Shown here: piece by piece, positions 15,993 to 24,209 of the stretch | Layout: the number at the start of each line of letters is the position of its first letter | Position numbering within the stretch: the first letter of the stretch is position 1 | Assembly (NCBI GenBank): GCA_013388965.1 | Contig: JACAEG010000006.1 | Coordinates: 1-45,409 of the forward strand | Direction: 5' to 3' | Origin: Pseudorhodoplanes sp. | GTDB lineage: Bacteria > Pseudomonadota > Alphaproteobacteria > Rhizobiales > Xanthobacteraceae | Length of the DNA: 45,409 bases | Made by a program: the position numbers and the translations under genes | The notes under the pieces: generated by a model | Databases searched by the model: none | What the model saw: only the letters and a program-made list of their open reading frames with translations | Told to the model about the DNA's origin: nothing

Positions 15993-17042
15993 TTGGCCGC
16001 GCCAGCCCAGCAGCAGCACGACGAACCCGGACACGACATCCGGAACTTCGTTTTGCGTTCGGGACTGGTCGATCCTGCAGGACCGATACGATACCAGCCG
16101 CTGACCGGCGGTGTCGCCTCCGACATTTGGCGGGTCGAGAACGGCCCCATCGTGTTTTGCGTCAAGCGCGCCTTGCCGAAACTGCGCGTCGTGGCGGACT
16201 GGCGCGCGCCCGTGGAGCGCAGCCGCTACGAGGCGGAATGGCTGAAGGGCGCATCGGTCGCGGTGCCGGGTGCGGCGCCGCGCATTCTCGCCGAGCATCC
16301 CGACGCCACCATGTTTGCGATGGAATATCTCGCGCCGCTGGATCATTCCTGGTGGAAGGCCGACCTGCTCGCCGGCAAGGCGGATGTCACGGTTGCCCGC
16401 GCGGTGGGCGAACGACTCGGCCACATCCATGCGGCGTTTGCGCGCGATCCCGGCGCGCCCGAGCGCTTTCCAACCGACAGAATATTTTACGACATCCGGC
16501 TCGAGCCCTACCTGATCGCGACGGCAAGGGTTCACCCCGATCTCGCACCGCAGCTCGAGGCGCTCGCCGCGCGCACGGCCGCGACCAAGCGGACCGTCGC
16601 GCATGGCGACGTCAGCCCGAAGAACATTCTCGTCGGTCCGCGCGGACCCGTCATGCTCGATGCCGAATGTGCGTGGTTCGGCGATCCGGCTTTCGATGTC
16701 GCCTTCTGCCTCAATCATCTCCTGCTGAAATGCCTTGTGCGTCCGAAGGCCGGCGCGAACTTTCTCCGATCCTTCGACGCCCTGAAGTCCGCCTACTTTC
16801 CGCATGTCGACTGGGAGAGCGCGCAGGAGCTTGAGGCGCGCGCCGCCTCGCTGCTGCCCGGTCTTTTTCTCGCCCGCGTCGATGGCAAGTCTCCGGTCGA
16901 GTACCTGACCGACGAATCCGACAAGAATGCCGTGCGCCGGGTCGCGCGCGCGCTGCTGGCCGATCCTCCGTGGACGCTCGATGCCGTGGCGCAGGCCTGG
17001 CGCGCCGAGCGTGGCATCAGCATGGAAGACAGAGATGACTAA
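15993..17042 (+). CDS. APH-fold small-molecule kinase (phosphotransferase family)
   Basis: A 349-residue kinase of the aminoglycoside/choline/methylthioribose kinase superfamily. The catalytic loop is H204-G-D206-V-S-P-K-N211, and the metal-binding DFG-equivalent is in VMLDAECAWFGDPAFDVAF (D223). The glycine-rich start is GGVASDIWRVE with a Lys at VFCVKRALPK. The match to a methylthioribose-kinase-like catalytic segment suggests a sugar or polyol substrate rather than an antibiotic. A TTG at 15993 was chosen because GGAG (15982-15985) is seven bases upstream and the preceding stop ends at 15991; no nearby ATG fits. It overlaps the next gene by eight bases. It probably phosphorylates an intermediate used by the enolase-like enzyme. 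Confidence 0.82.
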   Translation: MAAPAQQQHDEPGHDIRNFVLRSGLVDPAGPIRYQPLTGGVASDIWRVENGPIVFCVKRALPKLRVVADWRAPVERSRYEAEWLKGASVAVPGAAPRILAEHPDATMFAMEYLAPLDHSWWKADLLAGKADVTVARAVGERLGHIHAAFARDPGAPERFPTDRIFYDIRLEPYLIATARVHPDLAPQLEALAARTAATKRTVAHGDVSPKNILVGPRGPVMLDAECAWFGDPAFDVAFCLNHLLLKCLVRPKAGANFLRSFDALKSAYFPHVDWESAQELEARAASLLPGLFLARVDGKSPVEYLTDESDKNAVRRVARALLADPPWTLDAVAQAWRAERGISMEDRDD

Positions 17043-18339
17043 GTCCGAGATCCGCAACGTTCACGCCCGGCGCGTCTGGGATTCCCGAGGCCGCCCGACG
17101 GTGGAGGCGGAGGTGCACCTCGCGGACGGCTCCATCGGCCGCGCCATCGCGCCGGCCGGGGCCTCGCGCGGCTCCAACGAGGCGATCGATCGCCGCGACC
17201 AGGGCAAGGCCTTCGGCGGCATGGGCGTGGCGCAGGCCGTGAAGTCCGTGCACGAGGAGATTGCGCCCGCCCTTCGCGGGCTGTCCGCCGCTGACCAGGC
17301 AGCGGTGGATCGCCGGCTGATCGAGCTTGACGGCACGGCGCTGAAATCGCGGCTCGGCGGCAATGCCGTGATCGCGGTGTCGATGGCGGTTGCCCACGCG
17401 GCGGCAGCATGCGCGGGCGAACCGCTCTGGCGCTATCTCGCGGCCGGGCGGCCGGTCCGCCTGCCGATGCCGATCATCCAGATTTTCGGCGGCGGCGCGC
17501 ATGCCGGGCGCCGGATCGATCTGCAGGACTTTCTGCTGGTACCGATCGGCGCGACAAGCTTCGACGAGGCGACCGCCATCGCCGCGGAAGTCTATCGCGC
17601 GGCCGGCCTGCTCATGGAGGAGCGCGGACTCCTGCGCGGCGTCGCCGATGAAGGCGGCTGGTGGCCGGAATTTTCCTCCAACGAGGAAGCGCTGAGCGAA
17701 GCCGTGCGCGCGATCGAGAAAGCGGGCTTCCGGCCCGGCGAGAATGTCTCGCTTGCGATCGACGTCGCCGCCTCGCAGTTCGGACGAAAGGACCGTTACA
17801 AGCTCACCGCCGACAAGACCGAGCTGGACACGGCCGGCCTTGTGAAGCGGCTGGCCGAATGGTGCGTGCGCTATCCGATCATATCCGTCGAGGATCCGGT
17901 GGCAGAGGACGACCACGACGGCATGCGTGCCTTCACCGCTGCGGTCGGCGAGCGCGTGCAGGTGATCGGCGACGACTATCTCGTGACCTCGGCGGAGCGG
18001 GTGACGAAGGCCGCAGCGGCAGGCGCCTGCAATGCGGTGCTGCTGAAGCCGAACCAGATCGGCACGCTGACCGAAACGCTTGCGGCCTCTGATGCGGCAC
18101 GCCGCGCCGGCTGGCGCACCATCGTCTCCGCCCGCTCCGGCAAGACCGAGGACTTCACCATCGTGCATCTCGCCACGGGCTGGGGCGCGGATCAGCTCAA
18201 GGTCGGCTCCTTCGCTCGCTCCGAGCGCATGGCGAAGTGGAACGAGGGCATCCGCATCGAGGAGGCGCTCGGCGCGGCAGCGCGCTTCGCCGGTCGCGAT
18301 GCGGTCGGCGGCACCGGACGGCGGGTCGCGGCGGAATGA
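17035..18339 (+). CDS. Enolase-family paralogue with altered active site
   Basis: A 434-residue enolase-fold protein, full family length. Conserved: metal ligands D243, E286 and D313; general acid/base K338 (LLKPNQIGTLTET) and K389 (LKVGSF); E206 in DEGG; H156 in GAHAG. Changed: the usual Gln-Glu-Phe is Q164-D165-F166, the catalytic SHRSGET loop is S365-A-R-S-G-K-T so the histidine is Ala366 and the glutamate Lys370, and the ASTG lid loop reads ASRG. These changes are at positions that contact 2-phosphoglycerate in true enolases. The gene sits in a catabolic operon directly behind a kinase, not with glycolytic genes. I infer that it acts on a different phosphorylated acid. Ordinary enolase activity cannot be excluded from sequence alone. 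Confidence 0.85.
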   Translation: MTKSEIRNVHARRVWDSRGRPTVEAEVHLADGSIGRAIAPAGASRGSNEAIDRRDQGKAFGGMGVAQAVKSVHEEIAPALRGLSAADQAAVDRRLIELDGTALKSRLGGNAVIAVSMAVAHAAAACAGEPLWRYLAAGRPVRLPMPIIQIFGGGAHAGRRIDLQDFLLVPIGATSFDEATAIAAEVYRAAGLLMEERGLLRGVADEGGWWPEFSSNEEALSEAVRAIEKAGFRPGENVSLAIDVAASQFGRKDRYKLTADKTELDTAGLVKRLAEWCVRYPIISVEDPVAEDDHDGMRAFTAAVGERVQVIGDDYLVTSAERVTKAAAAGACNAVLLKPNQIGTLTETLAASDAARRAGWRTIVSARSGKTEDFTIVHLATGWGADQLKVGSFARSERMAKWNEGIRIEEALGAAARFAGRDAVGGTGRRVAAE

Positions 18340-19271
18340 AGGTTCTCCTGCATTATGCCGCAAGCCCGGCCGTGCGGGCGCGCGTCGCGCGCATTCCCGG
18401 GCTTCGGGTGGTCGTCGTGGAGGAGCGCGACCGGGACGGATTTCTGCGCGAAATCCCGGACACGGACGTGCTCTGGCATTCGCTGGAACGGGTCACGCCG
18501 CAGGTGATCGACGCGGCGCCGAAGCTGAAGCTCGTGCAGAAGATCGGGGTCGGCGTCGATACCATCGCACTCGACGCCTGCAAGGCGCGCGGCATCGCAG
18601 TCTGCAACATGCCGGGAACGAACACGCAGGCCGTCGCCGAGATGACGCTCGCGCTCATGTTTGCGGTGCTGCGCCGCATCGTGATGCTGGATACGACAAC
18701 CCATTCGGACCGCGGCTGGTCGCTGCCGCCCGCATCGCTGGACGGCATCGGCGAGATCGGCGGACGCACGATCGGCCTGATCGGCTATGGCGGCGTGCCG
18801 CGCCGGCTCGTGCCGGTGCTGCGCGCGCTCGGCGCGCATGTCATCGTCTGGTCGCGCACCCCGCCGGATGACGGCACGGAAGCTGTCACGCTCGACGACC
18901 TGCTGGCGCGCTCCGACATTGTTTCGCTGCACGTTCCGGCGACGCCGCAGACCACGGGCCTGCTCGATGCGGCACGCATCGCGGCGATGAAACGCGGCGC
19001 GATCCTGATCAACACCGCACGCGGCGCCCTCGTGGACGAGACCGCGCTTGTCGCGGCGCTCGGGAGCGGACAGCTCGCCGCAGCCGGCCTCGACGTATTC
19101 GCGAACGAGCCCGCGAGCGCCGACCGGCCGATCCTGTCGCTGCCGAATGTGGTCGCGACCCCTCATGTCGCATGGGTGTCCGACGAGACCTTCGAACGCA
19201 GCTTCGCTGTCGCGACCGAGAATTGCCGGCGGCTCTCCGCCCGCGAGCCGCTCCTCCACCGGATTGTCTGA
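18336..19271 (+). CDS. D-2-hydroxyacid dehydrogenase family protein
   Basis: A 311-residue NAD(P)-dependent dehydrogenase, ATGA-coupled to the enolase-like gene. The catalytic triad is present: R229 (NTARGALVD), E258 (GLDVFANEP) and H277 (TPHVAW). The dinucleotide loop reads G150-Y-G-G-V-P155, with proline in place of the third glycine of GxGxxG; this variant occurs in a subset of the family. Substrate-binding residues include the KIGVGVDT segment. It would interconvert a 2-oxoacid and a D-2-hydroxyacid, plausibly an end step of the pathway, or handle a phosphorylated acid as 3-phosphoglycerate dehydrogenase does. Confidence 0.9.
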   Translation: MKVLLHYAASPAVRARVARIPGLRVVVVEERDRDGFLREIPDTDVLWHSLERVTPQVIDAAPKLKLVQKIGVGVDTIALDACKARGIAVCNMPGTNTQAVAEMTLALMFAVLRRIVMLDTTTHSDRGWSLPPASLDGIGEIGGRTIGLIGYGGVPRRLVPVLRALGAHVIVWSRTPPDDGTEAVTLDDLLARSDIVSLHVPATPQTTGLLDAARIAAMKRGAILINTARGALVDETALVAALGSGQLAAAGLDVFANEPASADRPILSLPNVVATPHVAWVSDETFERSFAVATENCRRLSAREPLLHRIV

Positions 19272-19303
19272 AATATACCGTCAAAACAAGAAGGATCGAG
19301 ATT

Positions 19304-20455
19304 ATGAGTGAGCGCAGAATCGGCATCGTCATGAACGGCGTCACGGGCCGCATGGGTCGCAACCAGCACCTGATGAACTCGATCGCGGCGATCCGAAAGG
19401 ATGGCGGTTTGCCGCTCGCCGACGGCACGCGGCTTGTGCCCGATCCGATCCTGGTCGGGCGCGACAAGGATCGCATCGCGGCCGTCGCCAAGGCTGCGGG
19501 GGTGGAGAAGTGGACGACCGATTTCGACGCCGCGCTCGGCGACAAGGATTACGAAATCTACTTCGACGGCGTCACCACGACCGCGCGCGCCGGAAATCTC
19601 AAGCGCGCCATCGCCGCGGGGAAGCACATCTATACGGAGAAACCGATCTCGGTCGGATACGAGGAGGCCGAGAGCATCTACCGCGAAGCCAGGGCAAAGA
19701 ACATCAAGCACGGCGTGGTGGCCGACAAGCTGTGGGCTCCGGGCATGTACAAGCTGCGCCAGCTGGTCAAGTCCGGCTTCTTCGGCAAGGTGCTGATGGT
19801 GCGAATCGAGGGCTGCTACTGGGTGTTCGAAGGCGACCTCCAGCCGCCGCAGCGGCCGTCCTGGAATTACAAGAAGGCCGAGGGCGGCGGCATGATCCTC
19901 GACATGATGCCGCATTATTTCTACATGCTCGAAGCAATGGGCGGCCGTCCGCTGGATGTCGTCTGTTCCGCCGACACGCTGGTCAAGAAGCGCTGGGACG
20001 AGAAGGGCAAGCCCTACAACGCGGACGCGGACGACAGCCTGATGTCGATATCGCGTCTCACGAACGGCGCGATGGCGCAGATCATGAGCTCGTGGTGCGT
20101 GCGCGTGCGCACCGAGGACATCATCGTGATGCAGGTGGACGGCACCGACGGCTCGGCGGTCGCCGGCCTCAATCACTGCTACACGCAGCGCCGCGAGAAC
20201 ACGCCCAAGGGCCAGTGGAGCCTCGATGTGGCCGAGCCGCTCGACTTCTATCGCGACTGGCAGAAGGTGCCGGAAGTCGAGCCCTACAAGAATGCCTTCC
20301 GCATCCAGTGGGAGCTTTTCCTGAAGCATGTTGTCGAAGGCGGCGACTTTCCCTGGAACCTGCGCGCGGGCGCGCAGGGCGTGCAGTTCGCGGAAGCCGC
20401 GGAGAAAAGCTGGAAGGAGCGCCGCTGGATCGATCTGCCCGATCTGAAGGGCTGA
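19304..20455 (+). CDS. Gfo/Idh/MocA family oxidoreductase
   Basis: A 383-residue NAD(P)-dependent dehydrogenase. The N-terminal Rossmann fold reads IGIVMNGVTGRMGRNQHL, and the diagnostic E112-K113-P114 follows in IYTEKPISVGYEEAE. The C-terminal alpha/beta domain carries GGGMILDMMPHYFYMLEAM, where the conserved Asp-x-x-x-H type catalytic residues of the family lie. These enzymes oxidise a sugar or cyclitol hydroxyl. AAGGA at 19290-19294 supports the ATG. It is the last gene of the operon and is followed by a hairpin terminator at 20474. Together with the DUF6807 gene it suggests a sugar-derived substrate. Confidence 0.9.
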   Translation: MSERRIGIVMNGVTGRMGRNQHLMNSIAAIRKDGGLPLADGTRLVPDPILVGRDKDRIAAVAKAAGVEKWTTDFDAALGDKDYEIYFDGVTTTARAGNLKRAIAAGKHIYTEKPISVGYEEAESIYREARAKNIKHGVVADKLWAPGMYKLRQLVKSGFFGKVLMVRIEGCYWVFEGDLQPPQRPSWNYKKAEGGGMILDMMPHYFYMLEAMGGRPLDVVCSADTLVKKRWDEKGKPYNADADDSLMSISRLTNGAMAQIMSSWCVRVRTEDIIVMQVDGTDGSAVAGLNHCYTQRRENTPKGQWSLDVAEPLDFYRDWQKVPEVEPYKNAFRIQWELFLKHVVEGGDFPWNLRAGAQGVQFAEAAEKSWKERRWIDLPDLKG

Positions 20456-20473
20456 GGGGCCGAAGGGTCGCGC

Positions 20474-20500
20474 CGGTCGGGCCTCCTCGCCCGACCGTTT
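20474..20500 (+). terminator. Rho-independent-like terminator of the TRAP operon
   Basis: A perfect 9-bp inverted repeat, CGGTCGGGC (20474-20482) and GCCCGACCG (20489-20497), with a six-base loop, is followed by TTTG. It lies 19 bases after the stop of the Gfo/Idh/MocA gene. The U-tract is short, so termination may be partial, but the position fits the end of the operon. Confidence 0.65.
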
Positions 20501-20946
20501 GACCAATCAAGCAAACGCACTCGCCTGGGGGCGTGACCGGGTGCAGGCGACGGGTCCGATCCCGTTATCCGCGTCCATCGCGCGGCACGCCGACCTTTCC
20601 CGGAACCCGCAAGGCGCGTCGAATGACCCGCGTCTGCGGGGACGAATCAGCTATTCTGCCATCATGACACGCAAGGTCATGGCGATTTGCGTCGGTGTCG
20701 AAGGCGTGGACGGCTGCGGTGTTGCACTCTCCGTTCAGGAGCATCGCCGCGGATCTGCATGCGAGTATTGCGAACTCGCCTGGACACAGAGGCTCCGAAG
20801 CTGGCGAATGGGCGATCGCGACGACGTGCTTGAGGAGATGTTCGGTCTGGATCAGCCGACGGTTGACCGCCCTTCCGGGCCAGGGCGAAGCCGAGCGGGA
20901 AAGGCGCGACGCCTGAGCGAGCCTGTGTGACCTGCAGCCATTCGGA
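20501..20946. other. Intergenic stretch without a convincing gene
   Basis: About 450 bases between the operon terminator and the small secreted-protein gene. A plus-strand open frame from ATG 20664 to 20930 would encode 88 residues (MTRKVMAICVGVEGVDG). It has no ribosome binding site, no recognisable domain and an arginine-rich tail typical of shadow frames, so I do not call it. Nothing else stands out. Confidence 0.4.
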
Positions 20947-21252
20947 TCAGTTCTCAAGCGGCAGCCAGCGGATTTTCCGGCACTTGCCTTGAAACGGCTG
21001 CTGCCCCGCCGGACATTTCAGGTCCGTCCGGCCGTCCGTTCGCGGATACTGGTATTGCGGATTCGCGGCATATGGAAATTCCGGCATTGGCTGGCGTTCG
21101 GTCCTGCTCCGCTTTTCGGCTGCGAAGCCGTCTGTTGCTCCCGGTACCAGCCACGTGATCGCGAGAAGAAGATGGAGCCTGCGCCCCGATGTGATCGCGA
21201 TCCGGAATTGTCCGTCTTGAAACAGGGGTGAACCGAGGCAGCGTTTCGCCAT
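20947..21252 (-). CDS. Small putative secreted protein with two cysteines
   Basis: A 101-residue hypothetical on the minus strand. A basic N-terminus and a hydrophobic stretch (LHLLLAITWLVPGATDGFAA, residues about 26-45) resemble a long signal peptide. The mature part is proline/tyrosine-rich (NPQYQYPRTDGR) and ends LKCPAGQQPFQGKCRKIRWL with two cysteines that could form a disulfide. I know of similar short CPxGxxPxxGKC tails in rhizobial exported proteins, but no function. The start is uncertain and a shorter protein is possible. It is isolated between two terminator-flanked operons and divergent from the patatin gene. Confidence 0.45.
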   Translation of the reverse strand: MAKRCLGSPLFQDGQFRIAITSGRRLHLLLAITWLVPGATDGFAAEKRSRTERQPMPEFPYAANPQYQYPRTDGRTDLKCPAGQQPFQGKCRKIRWLPLEN

Positions 21253-21559
21253 CCGGGGCGCTCGTCCAAATCGGCATTGCTCATCACATCATATCGCAAT
21301 ATCCGACAAATCTTTGCAGATCCGGAATTCGATTTGAGTCAGATTTTCGCGGCAATCAAAGGCATCGCTTCGGCGCTGAAATCATTGAAGAATGGTGGCC
21401 GATCTCCGGCTTTGCCGCCACGCGGTCCGGGAGCGCTCTCACTGAGAATTCGGCGCTTGCACCGGCAGGCATCCGCGACTCGCACCTGGCTCGCAAGTGT
21501 CTTATGAATGTATTCGCGTGTTGATATTCATCAATTTCCGGCGACCGGACATACTTCAA
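21253..21559. other. Intergenic region between the secreted-protein and patatin genes
   Basis: About 307 bases with patches of low GC (around 21277-21330 and 21500-21560) compared with the flanking genes. It probably holds promoters for both divergent directions. Short open frames are present, but none has a ribosome binding site or a recognisable domain. Confidence 0.4.
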
Positions 21560-22609
21560 ATGAATAAGGATATGTCGAATTCGACACCCGCACGCCAAGA
21601 AGTGCTCGTCGATCTTGCCCTGCAAGGCGGCGGCTCGCATGGCGCGTTCGCCTGGGGCGTGCTCGACCGCCTGCTCGAAGAATCCTGGCTCAAGATCGAA
21701 GGCGTATCCGGCACATCGGCCGGCGCGATGAATGCGGCGCTGCTGGCCGACGGCTTTGCAGCCGGCGGCGCGGAAGGCGCACGCAAGGCGCTCGATACCT
21801 ATTGGCGCCACGTATCCGAGGCCGCGCGCTTCAGCCCGTTCCAGCGCGGCCCCCTCGATCGACTGCTCGGCCGCTGGTCGCTGGACAATTCTCCCGTGTT
21901 CGTGTTCATGGACATGATGTCGCGCCTTTATTCGCCCTACGATCTCAATCCGGGCGGGTTCAATGCGCTGGCGCCCATTCTGGCGAGGCAGATCGATTTC
22001 GAGCGGCTGCGACAATCGCCCATCAAGGTGTTCATCACCGCCACGAATGTTCGAACCGGACGTCCCCGCATCTTTCGCAATGCGGAAATCACGCCCGATG
22101 TGCTGATGGCATCGGCCTGCCTGCCGACTCTGTTTCAGGCTGTAGAGATCGACGGCGAGAGCTATTGGGATGGCGGCTATTCGGGCAACCCGACGATGGC
22201 GCCCCTGGTCAACGAGCTCGACTCCGACGACACCATCCTGATCCCGATCAATCCGGTCGACCGGCCCGGCACGCCGAAATCCGCCCACGATATTCTCAAT
22301 CGTCTGAACGAGGTGTCGTTCAATGCGGTGCTGATCAAGGAGTTGAAGATGATGGCGCTGCTGCGTCGGGTGGCCGATGTCAGCACGGGCGAAGGCGCGC
22401 AATGGGGCAGGATGCGCGTTCACATGGTTCGAAACAGAATCATGGACAAGCTCGCCGCATCCTCGAAGCTGAACGCGGAATGGGACTTCCTCAGCATGCT
22501 GCGCGAGGAGGGCCGCAAGGCGGCGGAGGAGTTTCTCGTCGAGAACGGCGACGATATCGGCAAGCGCTCCACTCTAGACATCGACCAACTGATCGCGGAG
22601 ATGAAGTGA
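21560..22609 (+). CDS. Patatin-like phospholipase family protein
   Basis: A 349-residue serine acyl hydrolase. The oxyanion loop is ALQGGGSHGAFAWG (residues 20-33), the nucleophile elbow G51-T-S53-A-G, and the catalytic dyad aspartate D204 in YWDGGYSGNP. There is no signal peptide, so it is cytoplasmic or peripheral. ATG 21560 is used; a second in-frame ATG at 21572 is possible, but the AAGGA before it is too close. It is GTGA-coupled to a GntP-type permease. In related bacteria I recall such pairs near 3-hydroxybutyrate or polyhydroxybutyrate genes, so lipid or PHB-linked hydrolysis is possible, but this is inference. Confidence 0.88.
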   Translation: MNKDMSNSTPARQEVLVDLALQGGGSHGAFAWGVLDRLLEESWLKIEGVSGTSAGAMNAALLADGFAAGGAEGARKALDTYWRHVSEAARFSPFQRGPLDRLLGRWSLDNSPVFVFMDMMSRLYSPYDLNPGGFNALAPILARQIDFERLRQSPIKVFITATNVRTGRPRIFRNAEITPDVLMASACLPTLFQAVEIDGESYWDGGYSGNPTMAPLVNELDSDDTILIPINPVDRPGTPKSAHDILNRLNEVSFNAVLIKELKMMALLRRVADVSTGEGAQWGRMRVHMVRNRIMDKLAASSKLNAEWDFLSMLREEGRKAAEEFLVENGDDIGKRSTLDIDQLIAEMK

Positions 22610-24072
22610 TCACAGGCCTTCTCGGCATTCTGGTCGCGCTCGGCTTCCTGATCGCCTTCGCATATCGCGGATGGAGCGTGCTCCTGCTCGCGCCGGCTTC
22701 GGCGCTGATCGCTGCCTTGTTTGCGCGAGAGCCGCTGCTGGCGCACTGGACGCAGACCTTCATGGGCAGCGCGGCGCAATTCATCGCGCAGTTCTTTCCG
22801 ATTTTCCTGCTTGGCGCTATGTTCGGAAAGCTCATGGACGATTCCGGATCGGTGCAGGCCATTGCGCGCGGCATGACCGAGAAACTCGGCACCGGACGGG
22901 TCGTGCTGGCCGTGGTTCTCGCCGGCGCGATCGTCACCTATGGCGGCGTGAATGTGTTCGTCGCCTTCTTCGTCCTTGGCCCGATGGCGATCACGCTGTT
23001 TCAGGCGGCCGACATTCCGCGCCGCCTGATGCCGGCGGCCATTGCGCTCGGCAGCATGACCTTTACGATGACTGCCCTGCCCGGCACGCCGGCGGTGCAG
23101 AACGCGATCCCGATGCCGTTTTTCGGGACCACGCCGTTCGCGGCGCCGGGGCTTGGCATGATCGGTGCTGCCGTGATGCTGGCCTTCGGGTTGTGGTGGC
23201 TCGCGCGCGCGGAGAGCGCCGCGCGGCGAAAGGGAGAAGGATTTGCCGGCCTGGGCGCGCAGGACGCTGCGGCGCGGTCGATCGCGGATGACCCGTTTCT
23301 GCGCGAGCGCGCAACCGCCTCGCACGAATTCGACACCGCCGAGCTGAGCCACGGCAGGCAGAGCGAAACCATGCCCTCGCCCCTCATTGCCGCTATCCCG
23401 CTTGTCGTCGTGGTGCTGGTCAATCTCCTGATGTCCTTCGTCGTGCTGCCCCGGATGGATTTCTCGTTTCTCGCCGACGAGCGCTGGGGCGGAACGTCGC
23501 TGTCCGGCGTGGCAGGCGTGTGGTCGGTGGCCGTGGCGCTTCTGGCCGGCGTGATTGCGCTGCTGGTTCTCAATTTTCGCAGGCTGCCCGCAATCCGCGA
23601 GAGCATGGATGCCGGCGCCAATGCATCGGTGCTGCCGCTTGTCACGGTTGCAAGCCTGGTCGGGTTCGGCGCCGTGGTAGCCGCCCTCCCCGCCTTTGCG
23701 ATGGTGCGCGAATGGGTGCTGTCGATCGGCGGCGGGCCGCTTGTCTCGCTCGCCGTCGCGACCAACATCCTCGCCGCGCTCACCGGCTCCGCGTCGGGCG
23801 GCCTTTCCATCGCGCTCGACGCGCTGGGCGAAACCTATATGCGGCTTGCCGCGGAGAACGGCATCGATCCGGCCCTTCTGCACCGCGTCGCGGTCATCGG
23901 CGCCGGCACCCTCGATTCCCTTCCGCATAACGGCGCCGTAGTGACCCTGCTTGCGGTCTGCGGCTCCAATCATCGCGAGAGCTATTTCGACATGGTGATG
24001 GTCGCGATCGTCAGTGCCATTATTGCGCTCGCCGTCGTGATCCTGCTCGGCTCGATGTTCGGGTCCTTTTGA
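22606..24072 (+). CDS. GntP family (gluconate/hydroxyacid:H+ symporter) permease
   Basis: A 488-residue polytopic membrane protein. Its GTG start (22606-22608) overlaps the patatin stop in a GTGA junction, so the two are likely translated together. Family-like segments include FFPIFLLGAMFGKLMDDSGS, YGGVNVFVAFFVLGPMA, TMTALPGTPAVQNAIPMPFF and, near the end, AALTGSASGGLSIALDALG and DSLPHNGAVVTLLAVCG. A cytoplasmic charged loop lies around residues 205-255. These symporters import gluconate, citrate, 3-hydroxybutyrate or similar acids with protons. The patatin partner suggests an acid released by, or related to, its activity. Confidence 0.85.
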   Translation: MITGLLGILVALGFLIAFAYRGWSVLLLAPASALIAALFAREPLLAHWTQTFMGSAAQFIAQFFPIFLLGAMFGKLMDDSGSVQAIARGMTEKLGTGRVVLAVVLAGAIVTYGGVNVFVAFFVLGPMAITLFQAADIPRRLMPAAIALGSMTFTMTALPGTPAVQNAIPMPFFGTTPFAAPGLGMIGAAVMLAFGLWWLARAESAARRKGEGFAGLGAQDAAARSIADDPFLRERATASHEFDTAELSHGRQSETMPSPLIAAIPLVVVVLVNLLMSFVVLPRMDFSFLADERWGGTSLSGVAGVWSVAVALLAGVIALLVLNFRRLPAIRESMDAGANASVLPLVTVASLVGFGAVVAALPAFAMVREWVLSIGGGPLVSLAVATNILAALTGSASGGLSIALDALGETYMRLAAENGIDPALLHRVAVIGAGTLDSLPHNGAVVTLLAVCGSNHRESYFDMVMVAIVSAIIALAVVILLGSMFGSF

Positions 24073-24110
24073 TGCAGCGCAAAATGAAGAGAAACATGAC
24101 GACAGCGCTG

Positions 24111-24160
24111 TCGGCCCTTCACGGACGTGACGGCCGAGTCTTGGCGCTTCCATCTTTTTT
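24111..24160 (+). terminator. Putative terminator after the GntP permease
   Basis: TCGGCC...TCAC and GTGA...GGCCGA form a bulged stem (about 24111-24136), and a run of T residues lies at 24152-24159. Just upstream, CGACAGCGCTGTCG (24100-24113) is a separate perfect palindrome. The gap between stem and T-run (about 15 bases) is longer than ideal, so the call is moderate. It separates the patatin/GntP pair from the RND pump. Confidence 0.4.
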
Positions 24161-24209
24161 TGCCACGATTACCGTGCGGATTGGAATTGTCTTCCGGGAG
24201 AATTGAAGC

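Noticed and set aside
15993-17042. Antibiotic resistance (aminoglycoside phosphotransferase)
   Set aside because: The fold is shared, but the catalytic-region sequence and operon context fit a metabolic kinase.
20664-20930. Plus-strand 88-residue frame
   Set aside because: No ribosome binding site, no recognisable domain, Arg-rich end; not supported as a gene.
22420-24153. 577-residue minus-strand frame opposite the GntP permease
   Set aside because: Shadow frame of charged composition; the plus strand encodes a clear permease.
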